NCBI RefSeq assembly: GCF_020740795.1
Contig: NC_067282.1
Location: 127,405,132 to 127,469,131 of the forward strand
Source of the DNA: Apus apus
Taxonomy: Eukaryota > Chordata > Aves > Apodiformes > Apodidae
DNA: 64,000 bases
Direction of reading: 5' to 3'
Made by a program: the position numbers and the translations under genes. The notes below the pieces were generated by a model. The model made no database searches. It was not told the DNA's origin and saw only the letters and a list, made by a program, of their open reading frames with translations. Shown here piece by piece: positions 45,115-58,588 of the stretch; within the stretch, counting starts at the first letter, position 1, and every line of letters begins with the position of its first letter.

Positions 45115-46060
45115 TCAGTATAAAGCCTGCCTCACCAAGGGTGCCAGCCTGTTGCCAAAGATTCCCCTGCCTCTCTTAGAGAGGTGGAGTCCATCCATTC
45201 CCAGCAGGTTGTAGTCCTTGTAGAAGGTCACGTTGTCATAAAAGCCAAAACCCTCACGGCGACACCAGCCTCGTAGCCAGAAGTTGACCTGCATTATGTG
45301 TCTGTCCCTGCCTGCCCCCAATCCTTGAACTGGTAATACTGATGAGAAGATAACTTGGGCATCATAACTCTTTACTTTCTCCCTCAGGACCTTAAAGTCT
45401 TTCTTGATTCTGCCTAAGTTTGTTCTTAGAGTGTTGTTTGTGCCCACATGAAAGAGTAATAGGTCCATGGTCTTGAGAAATTGTGGCACCATCTTGGCAA
45501 CATCACAGACCTTAGCTCTGGGAAGGCAGCAGACCTCACGTGATTCCCTGTCAGATCTGCAGATGGGCAATTCAGTGCCCTTTATCAGGGAGTCTCCCAC
45601 TACAAGCACATGTCACTTCTTATTGTGATATCTGCCATGTGCTGTTGGTTCTGTTGCACCTTGTGGGCCTTGCAATTCCCTGGCTTTATCAACATCCTCA
45701 TTTCCCTTGTCCTGAATCTCCAGAGCCCCATATCTGTTCTGTAGGGGCACCTGGGAAGGCGGGGAAGTCTGGAGGGGACTCTCCTGCTGCCCCAAGTGGG
45801 GACCAGCTTCCATTTTCCTCCATCATATCTTAGGTCCCCTCCTTCTGCCTGATAACAAGAGAGCAAGGGATCCTTTACCTCTCGTGGAGCCTCTATCAGC
45901 TGCCTTTTCCCTAAGGACGATAGGGTGTACCAGTCTATTTCCCTTTCACATTCCCAGATAGTCCTTAATCCATCCACTTAAGCTCCTTAAGCTCCAGCAC
46001 CAGGCTGATCATTTACCTGGTCACAGCACACACAGGTGTTGTCTTTGCTGTCCTCCTCAT
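45115..46060 (-). pseudogene. CR1 ORF1: zinc-finger tail and SGNH-type esterase domain
   Basis: CR1-clade ORF1 proteins carry a PHD-like zinc finger and an esterase of the SGNH/GDSL type. Here a NTCVCCDQVND fragment near 46030 is the end of the finger. The 164-codon open stretch 45115-45609 holds GDSLIKGTE near 45590 (nucleophile Ser block I), HVGTNN near 45440 (block with Gly/Asn), and DGLHLSKRG near 45190 (catalytic Asp-x-x-His). All the expected esterase blocks are present in one frame. The segment joining finger and esterase is in another frame and has stops. The role of the esterase in retrotransposition is not settled. Confidence 0.8.
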
Positions 46061-46090
46061 CTTGCTGTTCAGGAATTGTTTTCCTGCAGA

Positions 46091-47977
46091 AAAAAACAAA
46101 CCATTTCAAAAAGGGAAGAGTCTAGTGATGTGATGAAATTCTTAAGAAACTAGCAAGAAATCACTGCCATTTTGCTCCAAAAGTCATGCCAAGTAGGCAT
46201 GAAACTGTTTTCTTACTTCGGTCAAATTAGGCTACACCAAGAGTGCTGCTGCTGAATCTGACAGTCTCACCACAAATCCTTGTATTGGACTGGATGCAAG
46301 AAAAAAAACCTCCTCTCTGTCCCTCAATAACATTCCTTGCCGGGTAGTGTCTCAGGAAGATTGTGATGAGGCTGGTTATCCTCTTACTGCTGAAGTGGGA
46401 TCTTTGAGCTGACAAAGACTGTTTATCTGGCGTTTAGAGCAATACAGAGTTACTTTCTGATAATCAGAGAAGTTCTTTAAAGGCACATGAAAGACCTCCT
46501 CTTAAGAGTCACAGCAAGCTTTGTCTTGGTGAAGTTACTCTCCAGTGGTTTCATCCAACACATGCAGGATTACTACCCAGGATTCAGTCTAGGACTATCT
46601 TTCCATTCCGTGCCCTTCCTTTAAAGACTGCAGTGGTGTGAATGGGATATGTGCCAGAAAAGAAGTCTCTGAAAAATTTTCCCTGAAGACTGGGGATAAC
46701 TTCTTTCACAGTCACTGATCAGGGATGTAGATGGAGGACTCCATGAAAGGCTGTGTACCAGGATAATACCCTAACATGACTTTCCTTCCTAATCAAGTCA
46801 GGCAGATGCTCCTTTTCCCTTGGTTTTGCTGACATGGATTTCCTGCATAATTGCTTATCTGTTTCTGACTATCGCGATACCTGCCCACCTGAGCATGATC
46901 TCTGCTGCTGGCATGAGGACTTGTTTCTGCTCTTCCAAGGGCTGTATATCAGTGTTGAATAATGTGGACAGAAGCAACTGCAAGTCACTGAACTGGGCTG
47001 ACTTTGACTCCATGCACAGTGAACAGGCTGTTCTTTTTTAAAACAGTGATTTAGTGTCTTAGATTGCAGTAAATACTGCCCTACAGAACAGGAGTAACTC
47101 CATTTTGCAATGAGAGACAGTGTGCTTTAAGGTATTTGAATACATTTTAGTTGCTCTGAGTGAAATTATGTTCATTTCACCTCACTGCCTTCTTGATCTC
47201 AAAGCAGGATATAAAACATCTGAGCATTTTTTTTTTTTTCTAGCCAATTTTGATGCTTTCTTCACCCACAGGAAGTTTATCCACCTGTGCCTTCGTAAGC
47301 TCCAAAATTTATTCCAACTTTTCCTCTTCTTCCCCACCTGTTTGATCTTCACCTTTTGCCTTAAAAAATATGCCAAATGCTTCTTTGAATTCTTCCAAAT
47401 GCAATCTCCCCTTTCATCCTGCTGATTTTGTTTGGCAGAGCAAAAGATACTTTTTTTCCTTGCCCAAAGGCCTTTGTGGAAGATATCCCTCCCAGAAAAG
47501 AAAGGATAACTGTAATGCCATTTGTGGCTATGGCTGTTGGGGAGAAAACCCCTTTCTTTTGATCACTGTTTCTAGAGCCCTTAGGGCTGTGGACTTTTGC
47601 AAAGCACCTAAGGTTTTTCTAGCATCAGGAAAGTGTCTGAGGACTGAGATATCTGTGGTGGGTGAGAAGCAAGGAATAGGCAAGAGACTCTTCTTAGTAA
47701 CTTTCTTATGGTTTGGGATTTCACCTGCAAAAAGCCCTACCAGGTTTATAACCCAGCAAAACTGCATTTCTATAGGCTTTCCACTGTTTTCCCCTTGGTT
47801 ACATACTATTTTTAAGTATAGTGAGGCTTCTGGGAAACAGTTCAGCTCATGTTTTATGTTAATTTTTTTGCATTCAGTTTGATTTTGAAGATCCATGAGA
47901 GTATGCCTATCATGGGCTGAAAGGTTAATCTTCTCTCTGGTGTCCAAGAGCTCCAGTCCACTGCACTTGCTGGGAAT
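46091..47977. other. Intergenic DNA, nothing recognised
   Basis: A T-run lies at 47229-47240. A 170-codon frame on + (47370-47882) has no recognisable motif and is overlapped by a 139-codon frame on -, so chance is the simplest reading. Confidence 0.4.
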
Positions 47978-49560
47978 ATCATAGAATCACAGAATGGTCT
48001 GGGTTGGAAGGGACCTTAAAGATCATTGAGTTCCAACCCCCCTGCATGAGCAGGGACACCTCCCACTAGATCAGATTGCTCAAGGCCCCATCCAACCTGG
48101 TCGTGAAGACCTCCAGGGAGGGCGCATCCATAGCCTCTCTGGGCAACCTGTTCCAGCATCTCACCACCCTCACAGGAAAGAACTTTTTCCTAATGTCCAA
48201 CCTGAATCTCCCCTCTTTAAGCTTCAAACCTTTGTCCTTTGTCCTCTCAGTACACACCCATGTAAAAAGCCCTACCCCAGCTTTCTTGTAGGCCCCCTTC
48301 AGATATTGGAAAGTTGCTATAAGGTCAACATGGAGCCTCCTCTTCCCTAGACTGAACAACCCCAACCTCCTCAGCCTGTCTTCACAGGGGAGATGCTCCA
48401 GCCCTCTGATCATCTTCAAGGCTCTCTCTGGACATGCTTGAGGAGTTCTATGTCCTTCTTATGTAGGGGACTCTAGAACTGGACACAATACTCCAGGTGG
48501 GGTCTCACCAGAGCAGAGTAGAATGGGAGAATCACCTCTCTTGACCAGCAGGCCATGCTTCTTTTGATGCAGCCCAGGACACAGTTGACTTTCTGGGCTG
48601 CAAGTGCACATTGATGGCCCATGTTAAACTTCTGCTCCATCACTACCCCCAAGTCCTTCTCCTCTGGGCTGTCCTCAATCCTTACTCCTCCCAACTTGTA
48701 CTTATGCATGGGGTTGCCTCAACTCAGATGCAGAACCTTGCACTTGGCCTTGTTGAACTTCATGCAGTTTGCACAAGCCCAATTCTCAAGCCTGTCAGGG
48801 TCCCTTTGGATGGCATCCCTTCCCTCCAGTGTGTTGACTTCACCACACAGTTTGGTGTCATCAATAAACTTGCTGAGGGTGCACTTGATTCTACTGTCCA
48901 TGTTGCTGACAAAGATGTTAAATACCACTGGTCCAAGTACCAGCCCTTGAGGAGCACCACTTGTCACACGTCTCCATTTGGACACCGAGCCATTGATCAC
49001 AACTCTTTGGGTGTGACCAGTCAGCCAGTTCCTTATCCAATGAGTGGTCCATCCATCAAATCCTTACTGTTCCAGTTTTGAGACCAGAATGTCATGTGGG
49101 ACAGTGTTAAAGGCTTTGGACAGGTCCAGGTAGATGACATCTGTTGCTCTGCTTTTGTCCACCGAGGCTGTGACCCTATCATAAAAGGCCACCAAATTAA
49201 TCAGGCAGGACTTGCCCTTGGTGAAGCTGTGTTGGCTGTCACCAATCACCCCTTTGTTGTTCTCGTGCCTTAGCAGGGTCTTCAGAAGGATCTGCTCCAA
49301 GATCTTGCCAGGCACAGAGGTCAGACTGACTGGCCTGTAGTCCTCTAGGTCTTCTTTTTTTCCTTTCATGGAAATGGGGGTTATGTTTCCCCATTTCCTG
49401 TCAGCAGGAACTTCACCAGACTGCCATGACTTTTCAAATATGATGGACAGTGGCTTTGCAGCTTCATCCACCAGTTCTTTTAGGAGCAACAGGTGAATCC
49501 CATCAGGTTCCATGGACTTGTTCACCTTTACATTCTTTGGGTGGTCTTGAACCTCGTCTT
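47978..49560 (-). mobile_element. CR1 LINE, 5'-truncated, retains much of RT (frameshifted)
   Basis: The 3' end is ATCATAGAATCACAGAATGG at 47978. Reading -, RT blocks are MEPDGIH near 49510, [14 protein letters not shown] near 49440, [13 protein letters not shown] near 49330, [16 protein letters not shown] near 49210, [14 protein letters not shown] near 49100, [14 protein letters not shown] near 48950, and [10 protein letters not shown] near 48870, where FADD reads FIDD. LRRLGLFSLGKRRLHVDLI follows near 48360. The first catalytic Asp is Asn (AFNTV). At least three frameshifts separate the blocks. Confidence 0.95.
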
Positions 49561-52500
49561 AATCTACATAACCTCATGGCTGGAAGCTCTGCAGAATGGA
49601 GCACTCCCTCACCATTGATACCTGTTAGTGGGCAGAGAAGCAGTGGGCTGGAGCTCTATGGGGAACTATAGGTGCCTGTGGACCTGCCGGATAAGGATCA
49701 CTCTGCTGCAAGGTGAAACAAGTGACCAGTGAAATGCTTATCTGGTTTTCATGTTTAAGAGTTTGGGATATTTTGGTTCAAATTAAGTTAGGTTGGAGGC
49801 AGTAAGTCTCAAGAGGAGAGGCAGGCTCATGGCACTCAATGTGCCCAGGAGGTGAAGTCACCCTGCCCTTGTCAGAGTCTGCAGGGTTAGGTAGTACAGA
49901 TGAAGATAAGAGCATCTCTTTCTGTTGGAAGCACTTGCTCCAGGTTTGATGAGGCTTCCTGTTCCTCTGTAGTGTTTCTTCCAGAAGCAGTGAGAGCTGG
50001 GGAAGGGTCAAGGTTTCTGTGGCCCTGCAGAGGAGTAGCCTGTGAGGAAGGACCCTGCCATGACATCCTTCAGTTATGGTACCGTAGAGTAGGCTGGATC
50101 TGCTGCTTAGAATCTACCCACCCTGCCAGGAGGGCACTGGTGACCATGGGAGGTCAGGAGACTGCATGACACTTCCCTGCTGTGGCTCCAGAAGGAACTC
50201 CATTTTCTTGTTTTTCTGAGCAAAAAAAAAAAAAAAATAGGGTAAACAAAGTTCAAGGAAGGAAACCCTAGACATGAAAACCTGCTTTCTTTTGCATCAG
50301 ACAGCATCTGGCAAGGAGGGTCACAGGAATAAAATAAGCCCGCAAAGGAGCTGCAGTTACACCTTCCTGAACAGCCACTAGGAGACCCCGCTGCCCGGAG
50401 TGGCACACACATGAGGTTCAGCTTCTGCTGAGTCCAGTCCTTGGTAAGCATCACGCTGTATTTGAGAAAGGACAAGTACATTTAGGTAAGTGCTCAAGTA
50501 AACAAAACATCTAAGGTGAGCAGATGTTGGTAAAGCAGCTGCCAGAAGCACAGGCACAACCTCCTTTGGCTAAATTTTGTGGCTACCGTAAAGGAAGATA
50601 ATTCCCCTAAGGCTCCTAAATATTATTCTCTGAGATGATGGAGTGGCTTTTCTGGGGTTGTCTGACCTCTCCTAAACCAATGGCTTGCCTTTCTATTTTA
50701 CTCCTGCCGAGAAGTCAAGTGAGGTTTTTTCCTCCTTTGCAATTCTCTAAATGAGTGGTGGAGCAGGTGATTTCTAACAAGTAGCTGTGGCTATTTTAAA
50801 TGTCTTCCCCTTTCCATTGGTGTCTTCTCAAGTAGTGATGAGGAAGAAATCAGGCCAAGGGTGATGTTTGGCTGAATGGCAGATTTGACAGATGTGCCAG
50901 GATTTGAAGCTGTGGGAGTCCACACGTCTGTCTGCACTGACTGCTGCCTGCCCTGGTGACTGCAGCTGTCCTGCCCTTTCCATACTGTTCCTTGTCTGAT
51001 GCCAAAGTAAAGTAAGTCAGCTAACTCAGAGACCATCTCTGGTTGGCCTCTAGCCTGGTTACTGGTGTGGTTTTGGCCACTGGGAGGCTCTGGTTTTATT
51101 TTACGTTTATGATAGAGTGATACTGAAAATAACCATTGCAGTAGGCCACAAGGGGGTCTAAAATCCTGCAGAAGCCTCAAGCCTTATCCTGCTTGGGCAT
51201 GCAAATCGACAATGGGAAGCCCATCTTCCTGCATCATGAACAATCCAGAATCTGGGACACTTGTATAAAATTATTTGGGTTATTACAATGACTTTCTCAG
51301 TCTCCTGAGGCTGTCTCAGTGCCAGTGCAGCAAGGATGCTCATCAAATCTCTATTTGTGTGAAGGAGCACTGGCACTGGAGTTCAGAGGCAGGAGTGTGT
51401 GTGGACAACTGGGGGAGAAGCAAAGGCAGATCCACACCACTTCTATGAGCTGCTTTCATTAAGGGCTGGGCAGGGGTAGGAAGGAAGGGAATCCCCAGAT
51501 TGCATCTGCTTGATTTTTAAAAAATTCTGCCTGTTTCTCTCTTATCCTCTCATCGAGGGACCAGTACAGCTCAGGAGGAATTCAGAAAGGAAGCTTTTAT
51601 TTTTTGCAGAGCACTAGAAAAAATCCATTGTGTGTCCTTGAAGGAACCCCACGTTTTGTAGCTGACCCTGAGCTTCAGCATCAGGAAAGCACTTTTTTTT
51701 TTCTTTTTTTCCCCCTCCCTCAGCTCTAGTCCTATTTTTAGAACTTGCCATTTTCTCAGGGGCTTCACAGTCTATTTTGAAAAGACTTTACAGGCTGCCA
51801 AACCATTGTTTTTTTCTCTAGGGTGGTGTCAACATGGTGCCTGCAGTAAATGTGTCCAGCATTTGCAGGAGGTATTGTTTTAAAACAGAAAAAACATTAC
51901 TGAGTGTGAAAAATGCTTTTGCAAATAAAACCTCACTGTGAAGTGCTTTATTTCCACAGAGCATCTTTTTGCTTGCCTCATGACCTTCCCCTTTTCTGAA
52001 ATACCATTGGTCTGACCGTCAAATTGCTCACTGCTGCATGAACCTGATCTGTGTGTTATTAGATCATCTAGACTGACTGTAAATCAGGTTTGTTCCAAGT
52101 CTTGCATCATGATTAATGTTTTTACAAAGCCCTTTCTCCAGCCTTTTATATTGGGAATGGTTTAGGCAGCCCAGCTCTGAAAACAATGTAAGGAAGAGTT
52201 TGAAAGGCTTAAAATATGAGCAGTAGTGGCATTTCTCAAATGAATCCAGGATAATCACAGCTTCTTTCTACCTGTGGGGAAGAAAAAAAGAAAAAAAGAA
52301 AAAAAAGTCAGGAACAGTTATGTAAAAGTGTGGGAGCAGATGTACTGCTGATGGAAGCTGGCATTCCTCCACTTATGTCAGTCAAACCAGTTGATGTGGA
52401 GGAACATTTGTCTGCAAAGTAAGCTGGTCTCAGATTTGCCAGTGAGCTACAGTGCCTTCATAGGCTACCACACATCAGCTTAACACAGTGTCTGCCCCTG

Positions 52501-52960
52501 TAATGCTCTGATCCCCTCACAAACATGAGGGACAACATCTATACTGCATCTCTTTAACAGATGCTTAAGCCAGTGTCTCTTCTATACTGCCTGCTGCAGA
52601 CTAACACTACCCAAGAGGACAGTTCCTAGTCTTCAACTCATGTGTTCCATGAGCTGTAAAAGCTCAGCTGGGCCTTTGACCACCAAGTTTACAGGCCACG
52701 GATGTGTGCAGAACATCTCCTCCACCAGCTTCTTGTGTGAATGCCACGGCAGGACTGAGGAAACGCCTCCATGGGAGGTGGTGAGCCACTCTTTCCCAGA
52801 ATCACAAGGGTATTATAGAAGCCTAAACTTTCTTGCTTCAGTAACATTTGAGTTCATTAATACTTTTGCACATTTGAACCATGGTATGTACTATGGGTGC
52901 TAAGCAAGAAAATAGAACAGGGTAAAAAAGAATGACTCTACTATTTGTACAGTCCTTGCT
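49561..52960. other. Intergenic DNA, nothing recognised
   Basis: Homopolymer runs: A at 50222-50236, T/C-rich at 51690-51720, and GAAAAA units at 52280-52305. Open frames are short and motif-free. Confidence 0.45.
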
Positions 52961-52974
52961 CTGAGTCCTTGCCC

Positions 52975-53185
52975 TGAACCATAAACCATATAGGAGCTTC
53001 ACAAGATGGTGGCATTCATTTTAGTTATAAACCTCCAGGAGATTTCTGTTCAAATAATTTGTCCATCTGCCTGCTGAACCCTTGTAAACAATTTCCACCC
53101 ACAACATCCTGCAGCAAGGAGCTCTCCCACAAGTCACTTCCTTTTGTTTGAACCTGCCCTTTTAGTTTTTGACTCCTCACTCATA
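52975..53185 (-). mobile_element. Ancient CR1 LINE 3'-region relic, reverse orientation
   Basis: TTTCCACCCACAACATCCTGCAGCAAGGAGC, then ACAAGTCACTTCCTTTTGTTTGAACCTGCC, is the reversed ORF2-end region of old CR1-clade elements (the part encoding a ...FKQKEVL...DVV-like end). No tail preserved. Much older than the other copies; assignment by eye. Confidence 0.5.
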
Positions 53186-53186
53186 A

Positions 53187-53780
53187 CTTGACTTCACTGA
53201 ATTGCTTGAAGTCCCTAAATTGCTTAGTATTCAGTTTTGGTTCGCAAAAGGCCTATCTCAGGTTTACCAGGAGAAATGTGAATTTTTGTGAACCTAACCC
53301 AAGACTTATGTTTATAACCAAACCAGAGGAGTTAGGCCTGCCTAGGCTTGCATTTCATTACAGGTGCTTTTGCACTCTTATAATCCCAATGGACAAAGAG
53401 GGATTATTCATAAGCCCTCAACAAAACTGCCTGACATGGTATGTAAACCCCTAGTCCTGCCTGAATTCAAGTAATTTTGGCACCAGCCCTCTGCACCATA
53501 TTCCGAGCTCCTAGAGAAGCTGCTAGTTCTGGTTCATGCTCTTGGCAGCTGAGCTGGCTGGCTGGTTTAGAAGATACAATTGCCATAGCAGAGGGCCGTG
53601 AGGTTACCAGGGAATTTATTCAGAGCTATGCATAAATCAGGCTGTCTTTCCTTGGAGGGAACAGCAATCAAGAACACACTCACATACCTGCCCACATCTG
53701 CACACTAGCATCCCAGTGCTACGTGGTGACCAAGGAGCGGAGGACACAGCCTGTCTGTCACACACCAGCTCTTCCGTGCT
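53187..53780. repeat. Unclassified diverged repeat, copy 1
   Basis: This stretch is similar to 60540-61100 in the same orientation over roughly 0.5 kb. Shared words include GAACCTAACC, AACCAAACC/AATCAAACC, TTCTGGTT, TTCAGAGCTATG followed by AAATCA, and ACTAGCAT followed by CCCAG/TCCAG. Identity looks like about two-thirds with indels. Class unknown; an old LTR or another interspersed repeat is possible. Confidence 0.55.
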
Positions 53781-56700
53781 GCTTTAGCCCACAGTCTGTG
53801 CCAGCTCAGCAGGGCTGGTGGCTCTGTCTGCACTGCTGAACAGTGGAGGTGTTGAATGAATAGATGAACCTCTGCTGTTCCTAGGGGAATAGGGCTGCAA
53901 TGGTGCAGGGGCTCCATCTTGGGCATATCATTTTAGATACCCTTCATGGCCTGTGTCCAGTCAGCAGTCCTTGGTCACTGTTGCACCTCCACTGCAAGCT
54001 GGGTATCAGCAGTTTGTAGCACTGCTTTTCTGATGTCAGAGTTTGTAGGAGGCTCAAATCTGATGGGAGGCAAAGGTTGGGACAGGAGATAGGAATAATT
54101 CACTTTTTATTTTCCTGGGAAAAAATACTATGTTAGATGTTGGTGTTGGAGTGAAGATGGCTGAACAGAGAGCCAGGTATAAACCCTCAAGAAGTTTCCT
54201 GTGAAGTGTCTGTTTGGAAAAGCTAAGCATCTCCACCATATGTTGAAGCAGATTTGTCAGAGCCTGTGAAGACTCAGCAAAGATACCAGCAGGTAATGGG
54301 ATCTGAGCTGCCAGCTCCTTGACTTCTTTCTCTGCCCTTTCTCTGCATTAATTTTTATCTTTAAATGTTCCTGCTATTTAAAATACCCAAACCCATTGAT
54401 GGTACCAGCTCTGAGTCATGCCAGCATATTTGTATGCTTGTCTATTTAGGAGTAAAGCTGTTGGAGTTCCATAAGTATAAAGCTGCACTTGGTAAGTGAA
54501 GTAGCAGCAGGCTATTTAGATAAAGGAAAAGAGGTGAGGGATGCTGTCAGCAAGTACTTGGCACCTTGCAATATTGGCCCCAGATGAGGTTGGCCCAAGC
54601 TGTTTTTAAGCCACTGGATTTCCTGCAAATTAAATTCCTTTCCTCAGACTTGGAGTTATCTGTGTTATCAGTGTTATCTGCCCAATGGGAGACAAAAAAG
54701 ATTCAGATAATTAAGTGTACTTTGCTGCACATCTGTTCTTCTCACAGTCATTTGAAGACTGTATCTCCAAAGTGAAATGACTCATATATCATCTCTTTTT
54801 GTCCTTTTCACCTCAGGCTGTGATTGTACAATTAATGACTGCTGATACACGGTATTGGATAATGCAGGAGGACCAGCTGGGTCTGAAACAAGGTATGGCC
54901 TTTATCATGTTTCTGCTGGATTATCACTACCACATACTGGTTGCTTGCAGGAATTGCGGGAAGAAGGACAGAACCTGCTCTGACATGAGGCTTGTTGGGA
55001 CTGAGCTGATCTCATAAACTTTGGGTGCATTCAAACAGGCCTAGTGACCTTATATGCTTTTGTTGTGTGGCTGTGACACCAGGAATCTTAAAAACAAATT
55101 TACAGTGTCACTACACAGGTTAAAGCCTCTCTGGCTTTGTACCACTCTTGTGCCTATAGTACAGCTGGTGTGTATCAGAGATACATTTGAAGTGTGGGTG
55201 GAAACCTGTGAGGCATCCTTGTAATGAATGCCCTGGGGTTTTACAGTGTCTTGTTGGACAATGACAGTATGTTAACATTTGAGGGGTGCATTTTGGGCCA
55301 ACCTGAAGAGATGACATCAGCATAGCTCTTTCTCCCCAGCTCTCTAGTGGCTTTATTCCACAAAGAAATTACCTCTGTGGCCAGATCAGCTCTCTGCCTG
55401 TTCAGTCCTCATTTCCAGTCCCTCTCTGGCAGGTATCTGCATAAAAACTCACTTGCTCCCCTGAACTAGAGGTGAGAAGGCTTTAATACAGTTTCTAACC
55501 GAGCTCTTCGTTCAGCTCTGCATGCAAACATCCTCTGCTTATCAGACTGCAGTTTCTGGGTTATTGCTTTGCAGAGCCCTTCCTGGTGTTTCAGGGGAAT
55601 TGGTTAGCTTCTAAGCAATGGGTTACCTCTTTGCTTCCAGCTACTAGACAGCACACACAGAAGCTAAAAATACATTTCAGCCTCAACTCACTTTTCCATG
55701 TGAGGGGCTTATGCAGTTGCCACAGGGATGTTAAGCAATTGCACAGGGGAGCAGACACCCTTACTTTTGTGAATAGAAGGGGAGGTCCCCATGAGAAAAA
55801 TCACCCTATGAAAAGGCTGTGGAGCCTGATGCTTTGATGCCTGTGTTTAAAAAGTGTGCAGCTACATGCTCACAAATTTAGACCAACCAATCGGGTGTCA
55901 ATGCTGTTTTTGGAAAGCACAGCACAGAACTGTATGGCACATGCATCACATGTGAGTTGGGAAACTGCAATCTATTTTTGGAGCTGCTTTGCACTTGTGC
56001 TGAGTCAAGGTTTGCAAATGGAGCAAGCCTGCACCACCTAATGTCTCTTATATTTACTTTAGCAAGGTTGTTAGCTTTCAAGCAATTTGTGGATCTTACA
56101 AAATCCTTTCTCCCTCTGATTTTATTGCAGGGAGATCATCTAGAAAAGAAGAAAAAAAAAAAGGAAAAAAAAGAGAAAAAATTGAGAAAGGGAGCTATAA
56201 GAAAAAGGAAAGAAATTTAGAATTGAAGGGGGATAGGTTCTGTAAAAGTAGTAGCAAGGTAAGTGCAGAAAGATGAGAAAAGCATTACAAAGTATGGAAA
56301 GGTGAGAAAGTTTCTGAAAGAAGGTGGGAAATTTACACCTTGTTCTGTTCATGCTGAAGCAAAACTATAAATAGGGAGCAGCCTCTAGAGAAAACAAGAA
56401 TTGGAGAAAGAAACTGTAACAGCATTGCATGAATTACAGCCAACCATGGCTTTATGGGCATAGGAGAAAAGCCCCTAGTGTACCAGGACTGTCAGGCTGC
56501 ATGGAAAAGGGGTGTTAGCTGAAGATTAAGACTGGCTGGCTGGAATTATCTCAGTGGTTGGACTCCATTCTGCAGGACACTACCTGAAGCACTGCTGCTG
56601 TCCTCACAAATGATGGAAACTACAATACAGGTCCCTGTAAGATCAGATGTTTTGCCCAGCAAAGGATGATACTTTATCTACTATTTCTAGCAGGCAAAGA

Positions 56701-58262
56701 CCTCAAATACTGGAAGTAATTAGGTTTCTGCGAACTGCTATGATCATTAGAGGGGACTTCAGGTCCTTGTTGTCTTCTGCCCTGCTATGCCATTGACATC
56801 ACTGTACTCCAGGGCTACACTTTACCTTCTGCTGGTAGGAAGCAGAAGCTCACATCTGCAGTGGGGATAAGAGATAGGGAGGCTGATAGGGAGGCTCTGA
56901 TTGCTCATGTCTGGCACTGAGGAACCTTTGTGGTCCTGTGTGCACAGAAATGGAGTTGAAGACATTGAGAACATGGTACTGGCACAGCAGCCAGACAGGC
57001 GTGCTCGCATGTGGTAGAGCAGAGGCCAGAGGAGTAACTATCCTTTAGGAGTTGTGAGTCATAGCCCACAAATCGCAGATTACATGATCACTGTCACTGA
57101 GAGCTGAGTAAAGCATGACATAGCAATGCTGGGGGAACACAGCACGCTGGGGAACCTGCAAGGGCAGTGCACAGGTGAGAGTAGGTCAGGAGGGACATGG
57201 TACAACAGCTGCTGGACTCTTTCCCTTTACCTGCCCGTTCCTACCTTCCAGCAAGTCTCTTGACCTGAAGTGTAGCTGTGGTAGGGAGCCACAAAGCCAC
57301 CTTCCAGAGAGCTTCTCTGCTCTGGAAAGGTGCGCACAGCATACCTGCAGCTCACAGGAGCTGTTCCCACAATTAAAGAAAAGGCAGACTGGTTTGTGTG
57401 GAAGGCCCAAGATGAATTTCTGTTCAAATTAAAACCAGAAGGTGAGTGGACCCAGGAAATATTCACAGCTGACACTCATAGAGCTGTGGGGGAAGGGAAG
57501 ATGTTTTTATACTGAACAAGATAGAAAAGACAGCAAGAGCAATCTGGGGATTGGCTTGTTGATGAAGATACAGAGATACATCTTGTATCCTTCACATTAA
57601 TATAAGTCTTTCAGATTTTGCAGTAATGCTACAAAGCCCTTGTCCTGTTCAGGTCAGCTGTAGGGATTGACCCGAGTGCCATCTAGTGATCTAAACGCAT
57701 AAATCAGAGGCATTCCAGCCAAACGACCAACCTACACCGAAGCAGATGTTCTGCACAGTCCAGTCAATAAAAGCAGGGAAGTGGCCCATGTTTATGAGGT
57801 AGACTTGCATTGAGTAGTTTCCTGAAGGCCAAGTCTAGTGGTGTGCATGGTTTGGCATCAGACATGGGGACTAAAATTTGCACAGCTGCAGAACCTGCAG
57901 AGTTCTTGTGCTCCCAGAATGAGGTGAGCAAATGTAAGCTCTTCTGTTGTAATCTGCATAAAAGGTGACAACATCTATCCATGAGCAGCACGAGTTGCAT
58001 TCCTCCCAAAGCCTTCTGAACTTCCAGATGTAGAAGGATTTGACTGATATACTAATCTGCTTGCCTCTGAAAACACTACATCACCTTAGAGGCTGCCTTT
58101 CAGAGGCTGAGCCTCTGAAGTCCTCCTGTTGCAGAGCCCGTTCAGCTTTATTGCAGCTACTTAGCACATGCACCGCACGCAGCCAGGAGGGAAGATATGA
58201 GTCCTGTTTTCTTCCTTCCCTGGCAGGAATGGCACTGCCACTATGCATCCCCTGCATTGGGG

Positions 58263-58302
58263 ATGAGGGACAAAACCAAAAAATGAGGGACAAAACCATA
58301 AA
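58263..58302 (+). repeat. 20-bp tandem duplication
   Basis: Two 20-bp units starting ATGAGGGACAAAACC lie head to tail with one or two differences. Confidence 0.8.
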
Positions 58303-58552
58303 ATTAGGAACAACAACAAAAAAATCCTCAGGCATCTGGGAAGGCATGAGGAGCTTCAGCAGTGCAGGGGTGAAGAGTCTCAGAGCATGGGCTACAGAGG
58401 AAGAGGGAGAAGCAGTACCCTGACAAAGTTAGCATCCCTCTTGTGCTGATAATGCCATGTCATGCAGCAGGCTGTGGTGAAGAGGTGGGATTCATGCTGA
58501 GCTCTGCAGCGGGACACTGTTGACTCAATGTGTTTATTCAGTTGCTAGAGTC

Positions 58553-58588
58553 ACAGATGTCAACACAGAGACAGATGTCAATATAAGA
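58553..58588 (+). repeat. 18-bp tandem duplication
   Basis: Two units beginning ACAGATGTCAA lie 18 bp apart with a few differences. Confidence 0.65.

Larger units (their letters stand above)
43464..46090 (-). mobile_element. CR1 LINE with ORF1, partial endonuclease, partial RT and 3' end; internally deleted
   Basis: The reversed tail TTCATAGAATCATAGAATACC marks the 3' end. Reading -, the order is ORF1 (about 46060-45115), endonuclease start (about 44970-44521), then a junction straight into the second half of RT (about 44505-43991), then the 3' UTR. Full-length avian CR1 is about 4.5 kb; this copy is 2.6 kb because the rest of the endonuclease and the first half of RT are missing. It is the only copy here that keeps both 5' and 3' parts. 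Confidence 0.92.

Noticed and set aside
47370..47882. 170-codon frame on the + strand
   Set aside because: No family motif, and a 139-codon frame overlaps on the opposite strand; no flanking splice signals judged convincing.
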